Below, in pieces: positions 9,322 to 16,257 of a stretch of 64,000 nucleotides of DNA. The position numbers and the translations under genes are program-made. This DNA comes from Aeromicrobium phoceense. GTDB lineage: Bacteria; Actinomycetota; Actinomycetes; Propionibacteriales; Nocardioidaceae. The stretch spans positions 62,001-126,000 of the forward strand of contig NZ_JACEOG010000002.1 of NCBI RefSeq assembly GCF_013868155.1, read 5' to 3'. How positions within the stretch are numbered: the first letter of the stretch is position 1; the number at the start of each line of letters is the position of its first letter. A model generated the notes under the pieces. That model had not been told where the DNA came from, did no database searches, and was given only the letters and a program-made list of their open reading frames with translations.

Positions 9322-9426
9322 GTGACGATCGCCCGGGCGGCCACTCGGGGCGAACACTCAGGTGTGACCTGAAACTTACTGGCGGCCGCGTCGGCGTGCC
9401 GTCGGCGGTAGGCCGGGCGTCGCGCC

Positions 9427-9432
9427 TAATCT
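9427..9432 (+). promoter_or_regulatory. -10 element of leaderless promoter
   Basis: TAATCT, 7 nt, ATG at 9440. Confidence 0.65.
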
Positions 9433-9439
9433 GGGCCGC

Positions 9440-9952
9440 ATGTCCAGCCGCACACTTCCCCGCTCGCTGCGCGTGACATCCGCAGCGATCGTGCTTGCTC
9501 TGGCCGCCGTCGTCGTCATCGCCGCTGTGGCGATGCAGACGATTCCGGCCCTCATCATGGCCTCTTGCGTGGCCCTCTCGGCCGGTATCACATCGACCGT
9601 TCTCATGTCCGAGGAGATTCGCGAGGTCCGCCAGAAGTTCGCGAAGGACCGCGTGCGCGATGCTCGTGTCATCGCCCAGCGCGAGCGTGAGCACCTCGAC
9701 GTCGACGCGACGTTCCGTCGCGCCGTCAGCGAGCGCCTGCGCGCGAGCGAGGCCGAGATCTCCCGACTGCGCGCCGACCTGGCCGCCGGCAGCGCGCAGA
9801 TCGACGAGCTCGAGGAGCGCCTCGCCACCGAGCAGGAGCTCGTCGCGATGCTCGGCGTGCGCCCCGAGATCGATCCGCGGATCGTCACGCCGGAGACCGA
9901 GGCCGGCGCCGCCGACCGGGCCGACGGCTCGGGCGAACTTCGCTCCGCCTGA
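9440..9952 (+). CDS. small membrane protein with cytoplasmic coiled coil, unknown function
   Basis: The 170-residue product is not recognised. It has two closely spaced N-terminal membrane helices (residues about 12-32 and 36-56), then a charged stretch of about 90 residues with heptad-like spacing (VRQKFAKDRVRDARV, RLRASEAEISRLRADLAAG, QIDELEERLATEQELV) that should form a coiled coil in the cytoplasm. The tail is acidic and probably disordered. It looks like a membrane-tethered scaffold. It lies just upstream of DUF3117, with its own leaderless promoter. Confidence 0.8.
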   Translation: MSSRTLPRSLRVTSAAIVLALAAVVVIAAVAMQTIPALIMASCVALSAGITSTVLMSEEIREVRQKFAKDRVRDARVIAQREREHLDVDATFRRAVSERLRASEAEISRLRADLAAGSAQIDELEERLATEQELVAMLGVRPEIDPRIVTPETEAGAADRADGSGELRSA

Positions 9953-9971
9953 CGGCTTCTCGACCCTTGGC

Positions 9972-10000
9972 GTGATTCCGTCGTCGCGATGGGCGATAAT
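9972..10000 (+). promoter_or_regulatory. promoter of the DUF3117 gene
   Basis: GATAAT at 9995-10000 is the best -10 match in this interval; GTGATT at 9972-9977 is a weak -35 at 17 bp. Transcription would begin near 10007 and carry the 10009-10024 hairpin in the leader. Confidence 0.45.
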
Positions 10001-10008
10001 GGATCTCG

Positions 10009-10024
10009 GCCCGAAATATCGGGC
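10009..10024 (+). promoter_or_regulatory. perfect inverted repeat at the DUF3117 transcription start
   Basis: GCCCGA-AATA-TCGGGC, a perfect 6-bp stem with a 4-nt loop, starts about 9 bp after the predicted -10. It could be an operator or a 5'-end RNA hairpin that stabilises the mRNA. Confidence 0.5.
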
Positions 10025-10044
10025 GACCAACGAGAGGGGTACAG

Positions 10045-10206
10045 ATGGCCGCCATGAAGCCTCGGACCGGCGACGGACCGATGGAGGTCACCAAGGAGGG
10101 ACGCTGCATCGTCATGCGCGTGCCGCTCGAAGGTGGCGGACGTCTGGTGGTCGAGCTCAACAACGATGAGGCCGCCACCCTCGGTGACGCCCTCAAGGCC
10201 GTCTGA
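10045..10206 (+). CDS. DUF3117 small protein
   Basis: A 53-residue protein begins MAAMKPRTGDGPMEVTKE and ends NNDEAATLGDALKAV, matching the conserved actinobacterial DUF3117 family, which is nearly invariant in length. The middle (VMRVPLEGGGRLVVEL) should form two beta strands. Function is unknown. The gene is in the same relative position as in M. tuberculosis (Rv1211) ahead of the O-methyltransferase/sigE block. It has a purine-rich GAGAGGGG site 5 nt before ATG and a leader of about 40 nt with a hairpin, unlike its leaderless neighbours. Confidence 0.92.
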   Translation: MAAMKPRTGDGPMEVTKEGRCIVMRVPLEGGGRLVVELNNDEAATLGDALKAV

Positions 10207-10215
10207 GCTCGCTGG

Positions 10216-10557
10216 ATGTACGGACTCTCCGTGCGTTGGTCCCTGACCGACGCGCCTGACGGCGTGCTCGAGCGTCTGCACGAGTACGTCGAGTCCGAGT
10301 CCCACGCGAAGTTCGCGGGCCTGCCCGGCCTGCGCTTCAAGACGTGGCGGGCTCGCGAGGGCGAGTGGTTCGAGGGCACCTACGTCTTCGTCAGCGACGA
10401 GGCGCGTGCGGCGTTCCAGGCCGACTTCGAGAAGCGTGCGGCCGACGCCCCCGGCACGGCCCTGGTGGGCGTCACGCCCACGATCGAGCCCTTCCAGGTC
10501 GTCGCCGTCGTGCGCGGCCCGGCGGGCTTCCGCTCCGCCGCCCGCTTCGAGGACTGA
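10216..10557 (+). CDS. YdhR-like dimeric alpha-beta barrel protein
   Basis: The 113-residue protein resembles the YdhR/ABM type of small ferredoxin-like monooxygenase fold: LSVRWSL first strand, GLPGLRFKTWRAREG (the GFxWKxW-like element of YdhR), WFEGTYVFVSDEARAAFQADF and a final PFQVVAVV strand. Catalysis is uncertain, because members lack fixed active residues. It begins 9 nt after DUF3117 and is probably co-transcribed with it. It converges on the methyltransferase gene, with a hairpin spanning both stop codons. Confidence 0.7.
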   Translation: MYGLSVRWSLTDAPDGVLERLHEYVESESHAKFAGLPGLRFKTWRAREGEWFEGTYVFVSDEARAAFQADFEKRAADAPGTALVGVTPTIEPFQVVAVVRGPAGFRSAARFED

Positions 10558-10586
10558 CCGGCGCCGAGTGCGCGCCCCGCGGTCAG
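10554..10586. terminator. bidirectional hairpin between convergent genes
   Basis: CTGACCG at 10554-10560 pairs with CGGTCAG at 10580-10586, with an inner GCGC/GCGC pair. The left arm holds the TGA stop of the YdhR-like gene and the right arm the stop of the methyltransferase on the other strand. There is no T tract. Confidence 0.5.
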
Positions 10587-11212
10587 TGGGGCTTCTGCAG
10601 CACCAGCAGGCCGTCGCCCAGCGGCAGCAGGAGGGCCGAGAGGTCCTCGTCGGCCCGCACGCGCTCCACCAGCTCGCGGATCGCCACGGTCTCGGGATCG
10701 CGCTGCGACGGGTCGGCCACGCGGTCGTGCCACAGGGCGTTGTCGAACACCACGAAGCCGCCCGCGCGCGTCAGGCGCAGCGCCTCGTCGAGGTACTCGC
10801 CGTACTCCACCTTGTCGCCGTCGCAGAAGACCAGGTCGTAGCCGCCGTCGTTGAGGCGCGGCAGCACGTCGAGGGCCGAGCCCGTGATGAGGCGGAAGCG
10901 CGTGGGGGAGATGCCGGCGCCCAGGAACACCTGGCGGGCCAGCCGCTGGTTCTCGGCCTCGAGGTCCACCGAGGTGAGCACGCCGTCGGGCAGCATGCCG
11001 CGCAGCAGGGCCAGACCCGAGACTCCCGTCCCCGTGCCGATCTCGGCCACGCTTTTTGCCCCGGCGGCGCCGGCCAGGAACGACAGGGCCGCGCGGGCTC
11101 CGGGCAGGACCGGGACCACGCCGACGGTCTCGGCGTGCTGGCGCGCGGTGCGCAGGTGGTCGTCCTCGGACTGGAACTGCTCGACGTAGGCCAGGCTGGC
11201 TTCGGTGGTCAT
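10583..11212 (-). CDS. class I SAM-dependent O-methyltransferase
   Basis: The 209-residue protein belongs to the catechol-O-methyltransferase-like family (COG4122). SAM-binding motif I is EIGTGTGVSGLALL, motif II ends in SVDLEAENQ, and the metal/acid segment is LVFCDGDKVEY followed by FVVFDNALWHDRV. The ATG at 11212 follows a GAGGGG ribosome site, and TAGGCT at 11245-11250 is a likely -10. It is divergent from the sigma factor gene, as Rv1220c is from sigE in M. tuberculosis. The methyl acceptor is unknown. Confidence 0.92.
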   Translation of the reverse strand: MTTEASLAYVEQFQSEDDHLRTARQHAETVGVVPVLPGARAALSFLAGAAGAKSVAEIGTGTGVSGLALLRGMLPDGVLTSVDLEAENQRLARQVFLGAGISPTRFRLITGSALDVLPRLNDGGYDLVFCDGDKVEYGEYLDEALRLTRAGGFVVFDNALWHDRVADPSQRDPETVAIRELVERVRADEDLSALLLPLGDGLLVLQKPH

Positions 11213-11362
11213 CGTCCCCTCGCAATCGTTCGGCGGGTCGCCCCAGCCTATCGACGTGAGGTGCTGCGGACGCGTGGGACTCGCGGGGTCACGGCCACGG
11301 GACTTCGCCAACGCCCAGCCGGTTCTTCGGCTGCTCTCAGGTTGGCGGTCGAAGATCGAGGC

Positions 11363-11923
11363 ATGCCCGACCGGAAGCCGTCCCTGCAGGACCAGGCCGA
11401 GATCTACGCCCAGCACGGGACGCAGGTCCGTCGCCTCGCCACGCGGCTCACCGGGAACCGTCAGGACGCCGAGGACCTCACGCAGGACGTGTTCGAGCGC
11501 GTCTTCACCTCGCTCGACCGCTACGAGGCCCGCAACCTGGCCGGCTGGATCCACCGGATCACCACGAACCTCTTCCTCGACCGCGCCCGTCGCGCGGGCC
11601 GCCAGCCCACCGCGGCGCTGACGGCGGCGCACGAGGCCCGCCTCGTCGACGACGGCTCGCTGCCGCACGACCTCGTGCACGACGCCGGGTTCGACCCCGA
11701 CATCGAGGCCGCCCTGGCGACCCTGCCCAGCCACCTGCGGGTCGCGGTGGTGCTCTCCGACGTGGAGCAGCTCGAGCACGCCGAGATCGCCCTGCTGCTC
11801 GGCATCAAGGTCGGGACCGTCCGCACCCGGGTTCACCGGGGCCGCGCCGCGCTGCGTCGCGAGCTCGCGCACCGCGAGCCCCGCGCCGGCCGCACCCGCG
11901 TGCTCGGCGCGCTCGGCATCTGA
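11363..11923 (+). CDS. sigE: ECF RNA polymerase sigma factor, SigE-like
   Basis: The 186-residue ECF sigma factor has region 2 at about residues 20-80 (DAEDLTQDVFERVFTSLDRY, then the -10-recognising helix) and region 4 at about 120-170 (LPSHLRVAVVLSDVEQL, helix-turn-helix EIALLLGIKVGTVRTRVHRG). Position next to the O-methyltransferase and near tatB and mrp identifies it as the SigE envelope-stress type. The anti-sigma (RseA-like) and HtrA protease genes that normally follow are absent: tatB ends 21 bp downstream on the other strand. ATG 11363 was chosen from the alignable N-terminus. Confidence 0.85.
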   Translation: MPDRKPSLQDQAEIYAQHGTQVRRLATRLTGNRQDAEDLTQDVFERVFTSLDRYEARNLAGWIHRITTNLFLDRARRAGRQPTAALTAAHEARLVDDGSLPHDLVHDAGFDPDIEAALATLPSHLRVAVVLSDVEQLEHAEIALLLGIKVGTVRTRVHRGRAALRRELAHREPRAGRTRVLGALGI

Positions 11924-11944
11924 GCGCCTCGCCAGGAGCGAACG

Positions 11945-12259
11945 TCAGGTGGCTTCCGCGTCGAACGGAGGCACCTCGCCGGGCCGCAAGATGCGGACGC
12001 TCGGCACGGGCGGGGGAGTGGTGGTGTCCGACAGGATCACGTCACGGACCGCCGCGCGCGGGTCGAGGTCGCGCAGGTTGAGGTCCTTGAAGTCGTCGCC
12101 GAGCTCCTTGCCCAGCTCGGTCTTGGCGTTCTCGGCCATCTGACGCAGGGTGCGGACGAACTGCGCCGCCTGCCGCGCCAGCCCGGGGAGTCGGTCGGGG
12201 CCGAACACGATGATCGCCACGACGAGGATCGCACCGATCTCCATCCAGCCCAGGCCCAC
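11945..12259 (-). CDS. tatB: Sec-independent protein translocase subunit TatB
   Basis: The 104-residue protein has the TatA/B layout: N-terminal membrane helix (EIGAILVVAIIVFGPDRLP, with the conserved FGP hinge), amphipathic helix (LARQAAQFVRTLRQMAENAK) and an acidic tail. TatB receives twin-arginine signal peptides in the TatABC translocase. GTG 12259 is selected because TAGGAT lies 7 nt upstream. That hexamer overlaps the mrp stop codon, so tatB follows mrp on the minus strand but has its own promoter. It converges on sigE. Confidence 0.9.
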   Translation of the reverse strand: MGLGWMEIGAILVVAIIVFGPDRLPGLARQAAQFVRTLRQMAENAKTELGKELGDDFKDLNLRDLDPRAAVRDVILSDTTTPPPVPSVRILRPGEVPPFDAEAT

Positions 12260-12266
12260 GGGCGCG

Positions 12267-12272
12267 ATCCTA
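12267..12272 (-). promoter_or_regulatory. -10 element of leaderless tatB promoter, fused to mrp stop codon
   Basis: Minus-strand TAGGAT, 7 nt, GTG at 12259. Its first three bases (12272-12270) are the TAG stop codon of mrp. Confidence 0.65.
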
Positions 12273-13421
12273 CAGTCGGCCGGCGGGGGCCAGACCCAGC
12301 TGCATGCCGGCCAGGCCGCGCGAGCGGCCACTGAGCTGGTCGGCGACCTGCTGCAGGACCTTGGCGCTCTCGGCGTCAGGCTCCGAGGCCACGATCGGGG
12401 CGCCGGAGTCGCCGGTCTCGCGCATGCGCTCCTCGAGCGGGACCTGGCCCAGCACCGAGATCTCGTAGCCGAGGCGCGCGCTCAGGGTGGAGGACACCTG
12501 GGCGGCGCCACCGGACCCGAAGACCTCCATCTTCTCGCCCGACGGCAGCAGCAGCCACGACATGTTCTCGACGACGCCCACGACACGCTGGTGCATCATC
12601 GAGGCCATCGTGCCGGCGCGCTCGGCCACCTGCGCCGCGGCCTGCTGCGGCGTGGTGACGACGATGAACTCCGCGCCGGGCAGGTGCTGGCCCATGCTGA
12701 TGGCCATGTCGCCCGTGCCCGGGGGCAGGTCGAGGAAGAGGGCGTCGAGGTCGCCCCAGTAGACGTCGGCCAGCATCTGCACGAGCGCACGGTCGAGCAT
12801 CGGGCCGCGCCATGCGACGACCTGGTCCCGGCGCGGCTTCAGCATGCCGATGCTGATGACCTTGATCTCGATGTCGCCGATCCGCGCGGGGACAGGCATG
12901 ATCATGTCCTCGACCTGGGTGGGGCGCTGGTCGCCCACGCCGAGCATGTCGGGGATTGAGTGGCCGTAGATGTCGGCGTCGAGGACGCCCACCTTCAGGC
13001 CACGCTTGGCCATCGCGACGGCGAGGTTGACGGTGACGGACGACTTGCCGACGCCGCCCTTGCCGGAGGCGACCGCGTAGACCTTGGTCAGCGAGCCGGG
13101 CTGCGCGAAGGGGATCTCGCGCTCGGCGCGGCCGCCACGGAGCTGCTCCTGCATGGCCTTGCGCTGCTCGTCGGTCATGACGCCCATGTCGACGCGCACG
13201 GTGTGCGCGGGGGCGACCTTGACCACGGCGGCGGTGACGTCGCGGGTCAGGGTGTCCTTGAGCGGGCAGCCGGCCACGGTCAGCAGCAGTCGCACGACGA
13301 TCTCGGTCTCGCCGATCGTGACGGTGTCGACCATCCCCAGCTCGGTGATCGGGCGCTTGATCTCGGGGTCGTTGACGGTCGAGAGTGCCTCGGTGATCAG
13401 TTCCTGGGTGACGTCAGCCAT
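12270..13421 (-). CDS. mrp: Mrp/NBP35-type iron-sulfur cluster carrier ATPase
   Basis: The 383-residue P-loop protein has an N-terminal MIP18/DUF59 domain (residues about 5-90, with VAGCPLKDTL) and a ParA-like ATPase with the deviant Walker A SGKGGVGKSS, DADIYGHS, DLPPGTGD and VENMSW. ApbC/Mrp proteins bind and transfer Fe-S clusters. The usual CxxC metal-binding pair near the C-terminus is not evident: the stretch after VENMSW reads LLLPSGEKMEVFGSGG, as in other actinobacterial Mrp proteins. It starts at ATG 13421 from a leaderless promoter and ends inside the tatB promoter. Confidence 0.94.
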   Translation of the reverse strand: MADVTQELITEALSTVNDPEIKRPITELGMVDTVTIGETEIVVRLLLTVAGCPLKDTLTRDVTAAVVKVAPAHTVRVDMGVMTDEQRKAMQEQLRGGRAEREIPFAQPGSLTKVYAVASGKGGVGKSSVTVNLAVAMAKRGLKVGVLDADIYGHSIPDMLGVGDQRPTQVEDMIMPVPARIGDIEIKVISIGMLKPRRDQVVAWRGPMLDRALVQMLADVYWGDLDALFLDLPPGTGDMAISMGQHLPGAEFIVVTTPQQAAAQVAERAGTMASMMHQRVVGVVENMSWLLLPSGEKMEVFGSGGAAQVSSTLSARLGYEISVLGQVPLEERMRETGDSGAPIVASEPDAESAKVLQQVADQLSGRSRGLAGMQLGLAPAGRL

Positions 13422-13428
13422 GCCCTGA

Positions 13429-13434
13429 AGTCTA
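13429..13434 (-). promoter_or_regulatory. -10 element of leaderless mrp promoter
   Basis: Minus-strand TAGACT, 7 nt, ATG at 13421. Confidence 0.65.
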
Positions 13435-13498
13435 CGGGTCCCTATCGAATGTCCCGGGGCCGCGTCAAGGTCTGGACGGCACACCGCGACGCGGCGGC

Positions 13499-14008
13499 TC
13501 AGTCCTGGTCGGTGGAGGCGTCCTCGCGGTCCAGCTCGGCGAGGAACCCCCGCAGCTCGCTGCGCAGGAAGTCGCGGGTCGCGACCTCGCCCAGGCCGAT
13601 GCGCAGGCTCGCGACCTCGCGGGCCAGGAACTCCATGTCGGCGTGCGAGCGGCTGGCCGCCTCGCGGTCCTGCTCGGCGGCGATCCGGTCGCGCGCCTCC
13701 TGGCGGTTCTGGGCCAGCAGGATCAGCGGCGCGGCGTAGGAGGCCTGCAGCGACAGGATCAGCGTGAGGAAGATGAAGGGGTACTCGTCCCACCGCGGAC
13801 GGTCGGGACCGTACGGCACGTTCCAGACGATCCACACGAAGATGAACAGTGTCATCCACGCGATGAAGGTGGCCGTGCCGAGGAAGCGCGCGGCGGACTC
13901 GGCGAACCGGCCGAACCGCTCGGGATCGGGGTCCTTGCGTGCGCCGAGGTTGCGTCCCAGTCCGCGGCGCAGGTCGCGCGGCTGGTCGAGGCGTTCGCGG
14001 TCAGCCAT
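13499..14008 (-). CDS. DUF1003 membrane protein
   Basis: The 169-residue protein shows the DUF1003 core: a conserved lead FAESAARFLGTATF, a first membrane helix (AWMTLFIFVWIVWN), the WDEYPFIFLTLILSLQASYAAPLILLAQNRQ segment (second helix ending in the family NRQ) and a charged C-terminal helix. Function is unknown. It overlaps the MgtE-like gene by 8 nt, the arrangement seen in M. tuberculosis Rv1231c-Rv1232c, which suggests a joint role in ion or envelope homeostasis. Confidence 0.9.
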   Translation of the reverse strand: MADRERLDQPRDLRRGLGRNLGARKDPDPERFGRFAESAARFLGTATFIAWMTLFIFVWIVWNVPYGPDRPRWDEYPFIFLTLILSLQASYAAPLILLAQNRQEARDRIAAEQDREAASRSHADMEFLAREVASLRIGLGEVATRDFLRSELRGFLAELDREDASTDQD

Positions 14009-15233
14009 GCTCGCGCCATCCCTTCGGCAGCAGGTGGTCGAGCACGTCGTCGATCGTCACGACGCCCAGCAGGTGCTGGTTCTCGTCGACGACCGGGACG
14101 GCCACGAGGTTGTACGCCGCCAGCAGGCCGGCGACCTCGGCCAGCGAGGCCTCGGGGCGCGGCCAGTCGATGTCGTTGACGATGATCTGGCTGACGAGCG
14201 TGGAGGGCGGCTCGCGCAGGAGCGCCTGGAAGTGGGCGGCGCCCAGGAAGCGGCCCGTGGGCGTTTCCAGCGGCGGTCGGCACACGTAGACCATCGAGGC
14301 CAGCGCGACGCTCAGCTCGGGCTCGCGCACGAGGGCGAGGGCGTCGGCGATGGTGGCGCTCGGGTCGAGCACGACCGGCTCGGTCGTCATCATGCCGCCG
14401 GCGGTGCGCTCCTCGTAGGACAGCAGGCGCCGCACGTCCTCGGCGTCGTCGGGCTCCATGAGCCCCAGCAGCTCCTCGGCCGTCTGCGCGGGCAGCTCGC
14501 CGAGCAGGTCGGCCGCGTCGTCGGGGTCCATCTCGCCCAGGACGTCGGCACCGCGGCTCGGGTCGAGGATCCCGAGGACCTCCACCTGCAGGGCCTCGGG
14601 CATCTCCTCGAGGACGTCGGCCAGCTGCTCGTCGCCGAACTCGCGGACGATCTCCATGCGGCGCTTGGGCGGCAGGTCGCGCAGGGCGTTGGCGATGTCG
14701 GCCGGGCGCATCTCGTCCATCATCGCCAGCAGCGTGGTGGCACCCTGGGCGGCGGTCTCGCTGGCCAGCCCGTGGACCTCGTCCCACTCCAGGACGTGGC
14801 TCGTGCCGCGGCGGCCGAACCGCTTGTGGTGCTCGGCCACGGCGACCGTCGAGACGTACCAGTCGCGGCGGGGGTCCTGCTCGATCGCGATGTCGTAGAG
14901 CGTGGCGGCCGTGCCGTCGGCGAGCGTGACCTGGCGGTCGAAGAGCTCGTGGGCGGCCAGCGTCTCGGTGGAGCGCTGCTGGAACCGGCGCAGGTTCAGC
15001 ACGCCCGTGGTGATGACCTGACCCGAGTCCATCGAGGTCACCCGGGTGATCGGCAGGAACACGCGACGCCGGCCGAGGACCTCCACCACCAGGCCGAGGA
15101 CTCGAGGGCGCTGGGTGGCGCTGCGGACCGCCACCACGATGTCGCGCAGCTTGCCCACCTGGTCGCCGACGGGATCGAAGACGGACTGCCCGACGAGACG
15201 GGACACGAAGATCCGGGTCGGCTGGCTGCTCAC
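14001..15233 (-). CDS. MgtE N-domain/CBS protein without transporter domain
   Basis: The 410-residue protein has a PRC-barrel-like N-terminus (FVSRLVGQSVFDPVGDQVGKL), a MgtE intracellular N-domain (about residues 165-275, repeating EMRPADIANAL, LEEMPEALQVEVLGIL, EMDPDDAADLL) and a CBS pair (about 280-400, with MTTEPVVLDP and NLVAVPVVDENQHLLGVVTIDDVLDHLL). No membrane helices follow, so despite common annotation it cannot itself be the MgtE channel. It may act as a magnesium or nucleotide sensor. GTG start from a leaderless promoter; DUF1003 is coupled downstream. Confidence 0.9.
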   Translation of the reverse strand: MSSQPTRIFVSRLVGQSVFDPVGDQVGKLRDIVVAVRSATQRPRVLGLVVEVLGRRRVFLPITRVTSMDSGQVITTGVLNLRRFQQRSTETLAAHELFDRQVTLADGTAATLYDIAIEQDPRRDWYVSTVAVAEHHKRFGRRGTSHVLEWDEVHGLASETAAQGATTLLAMMDEMRPADIANALRDLPPKRRMEIVREFGDEQLADVLEEMPEALQVEVLGILDPSRGADVLGEMDPDDAADLLGELPAQTAEELLGLMEPDDAEDVRRLLSYEERTAGGMMTTEPVVLDPSATIADALALVREPELSVALASMVYVCRPPLETPTGRFLGAAHFQALLREPPSTLVSQIIVNDIDWPRPEASLAEVAGLLAAYNLVAVPVVDENQHLLGVVTIDDVLDHLLPKGWREHG

Positions 15234-15239
15234 GGTCCG

Positions 15240-15245
15240 AGGCTA
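15240..15245 (-). promoter_or_regulatory. -10 element of leaderless MgtE-like gene promoter
   Basis: Minus-strand TAGCCT, 6 nt, GTG at 15233. Confidence 0.6.
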
Positions 15246-15293
15246 CCGGCCGGCGGGCGCCGAGGCGGGTGTGGCGGGTGGGAGACTGGCGCG

Positions 15294-16175
15294 GTGAATC
15301 TCGTGCTGGCGATCGTCGCCGTGGTCGGGGTGTCGATGTCGGGCCCGCTGATGGCGGCCACGGCCGCGCCCGCGCTCGCGATCGCCTTCTGGCGCAACGC
15401 CATGGCCACCGGCCTGCTGGCGCCGATCGCGCTGACCCGGCACCGCAGGGCGATCACCGGTCAGGACCGCCACGGCTGGCTGCTCGCGTTCGTCGCCGGA
15501 GCGGCGCTGGCAGCGCACTTCGCGTGCTGGGTGGCCTCCCTCAAGCTGACCTCGGTGGCCGCGGCCACGGCGCTGGTCTCGATGCAGGTGCTCTTCGTCA
15601 TCGGGATCGACGCCCTCCGGGGCCGCCGGGCCGCCTCCGGCGTGGTGGTCGGCGCGCTGCTGGCCGTCCTGGGCGTGGCAGCGATCTCCGGAGTCGACCT
15701 GTCGCTGTCGGCCGAGGCGCTCTGGGGCGACGGGCTGGCCCTCGCCGGAGGCCTGTTCGCCGCGATCTACGTCATCGTCGGGGCCCGCGTGCGCGAGACG
15801 CTGTCGACCACGGCCTACACCTTCACCTGCTACGGCATCTGCTCGGCGATCCTGCTCGTCGCGTGCCTCGTCGCGGGCGTCCCGCTCGGTGGCTGGTCGG
15901 CACAGGCCTGGCTGATGATCGTCGCCGTCATGGTCTGCGCCCAGCTGCTCGGGCACTCCGTCATCAACCACCTGCTGGCCGTGATGTCGCCCGTCGTCGT
16001 CTCGCTGATGCTGTTGCTGGAGGTGCCCGGAGCGGCGCTGCTGGCCGCGGCGTTCCTGGGGGAGTCGCTGCCGTGGCTGACCTACGGCGGGATCGTGCTG
16101 ATCCTCGCCGGGCTCGCCGTGGTCACCGCGTCGAGCGGCCGGGCACGCCGCGCCGAGACGCTCGTCGCGGACTGA
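15294..16175 (+). CDS. EamA/DMT-family transporter
   Basis: The 293-residue membrane protein has ten predicted helices in two EamA repeats, with the typical AFWRNAMATGLLAPI segment in the first repeat and AALLAAAFLGESLPWLTYGGIVLILAGL at the end of the second. Drug/metabolite transporters of this class export amino acids or other metabolites; the substrate here is unknown. The GTG start at 15294 directly precedes the first hydrophobic helix. GAGACT 6 nt upstream is only a weak match to the local leaderless -10 pattern. It is divergent from the MgtE-like gene. Confidence 0.88.
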   Translation: MNLVLAIVAVVGVSMSGPLMAATAAPALAIAFWRNAMATGLLAPIALTRHRRAITGQDRHGWLLAFVAGAALAAHFACWVASLKLTSVAAATALVSMQVLFVIGIDALRGRRAASGVVVGALLAVLGVAAISGVDLSLSAEALWGDGLALAGGLFAAIYVIVGARVRETLSTTAYTFTCYGICSAILLVACLVAGVPLGGWSAQAWLMIVAVMVCAQLLGHSVINHLLAVMSPVVVSLMLLLEVPGAALLAAAFLGESLPWLTYGGIVLILAGLAVVTASSGRARRAETLVAD

Positions 16176-16215
16176 ATCGTCCCGTCCCCGCCCGGTGCCC
16201 GGCGGCACGCCACTG

Positions 16216-16221
16216 TAGGCT
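16216..16221 (+). promoter_or_regulatory. probable -10 of acyl-CoA dehydrogenase gene
   Basis: TAGGCT 36 nt before the start codon would give a short leader of about 30 nt that includes the GAGGAG ribosome site at 16244-16249. Confidence 0.45.
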
Positions 16222-16257
16222 CACCCCGATTCCCACCGAGATTCGAGGAGCACCGTC

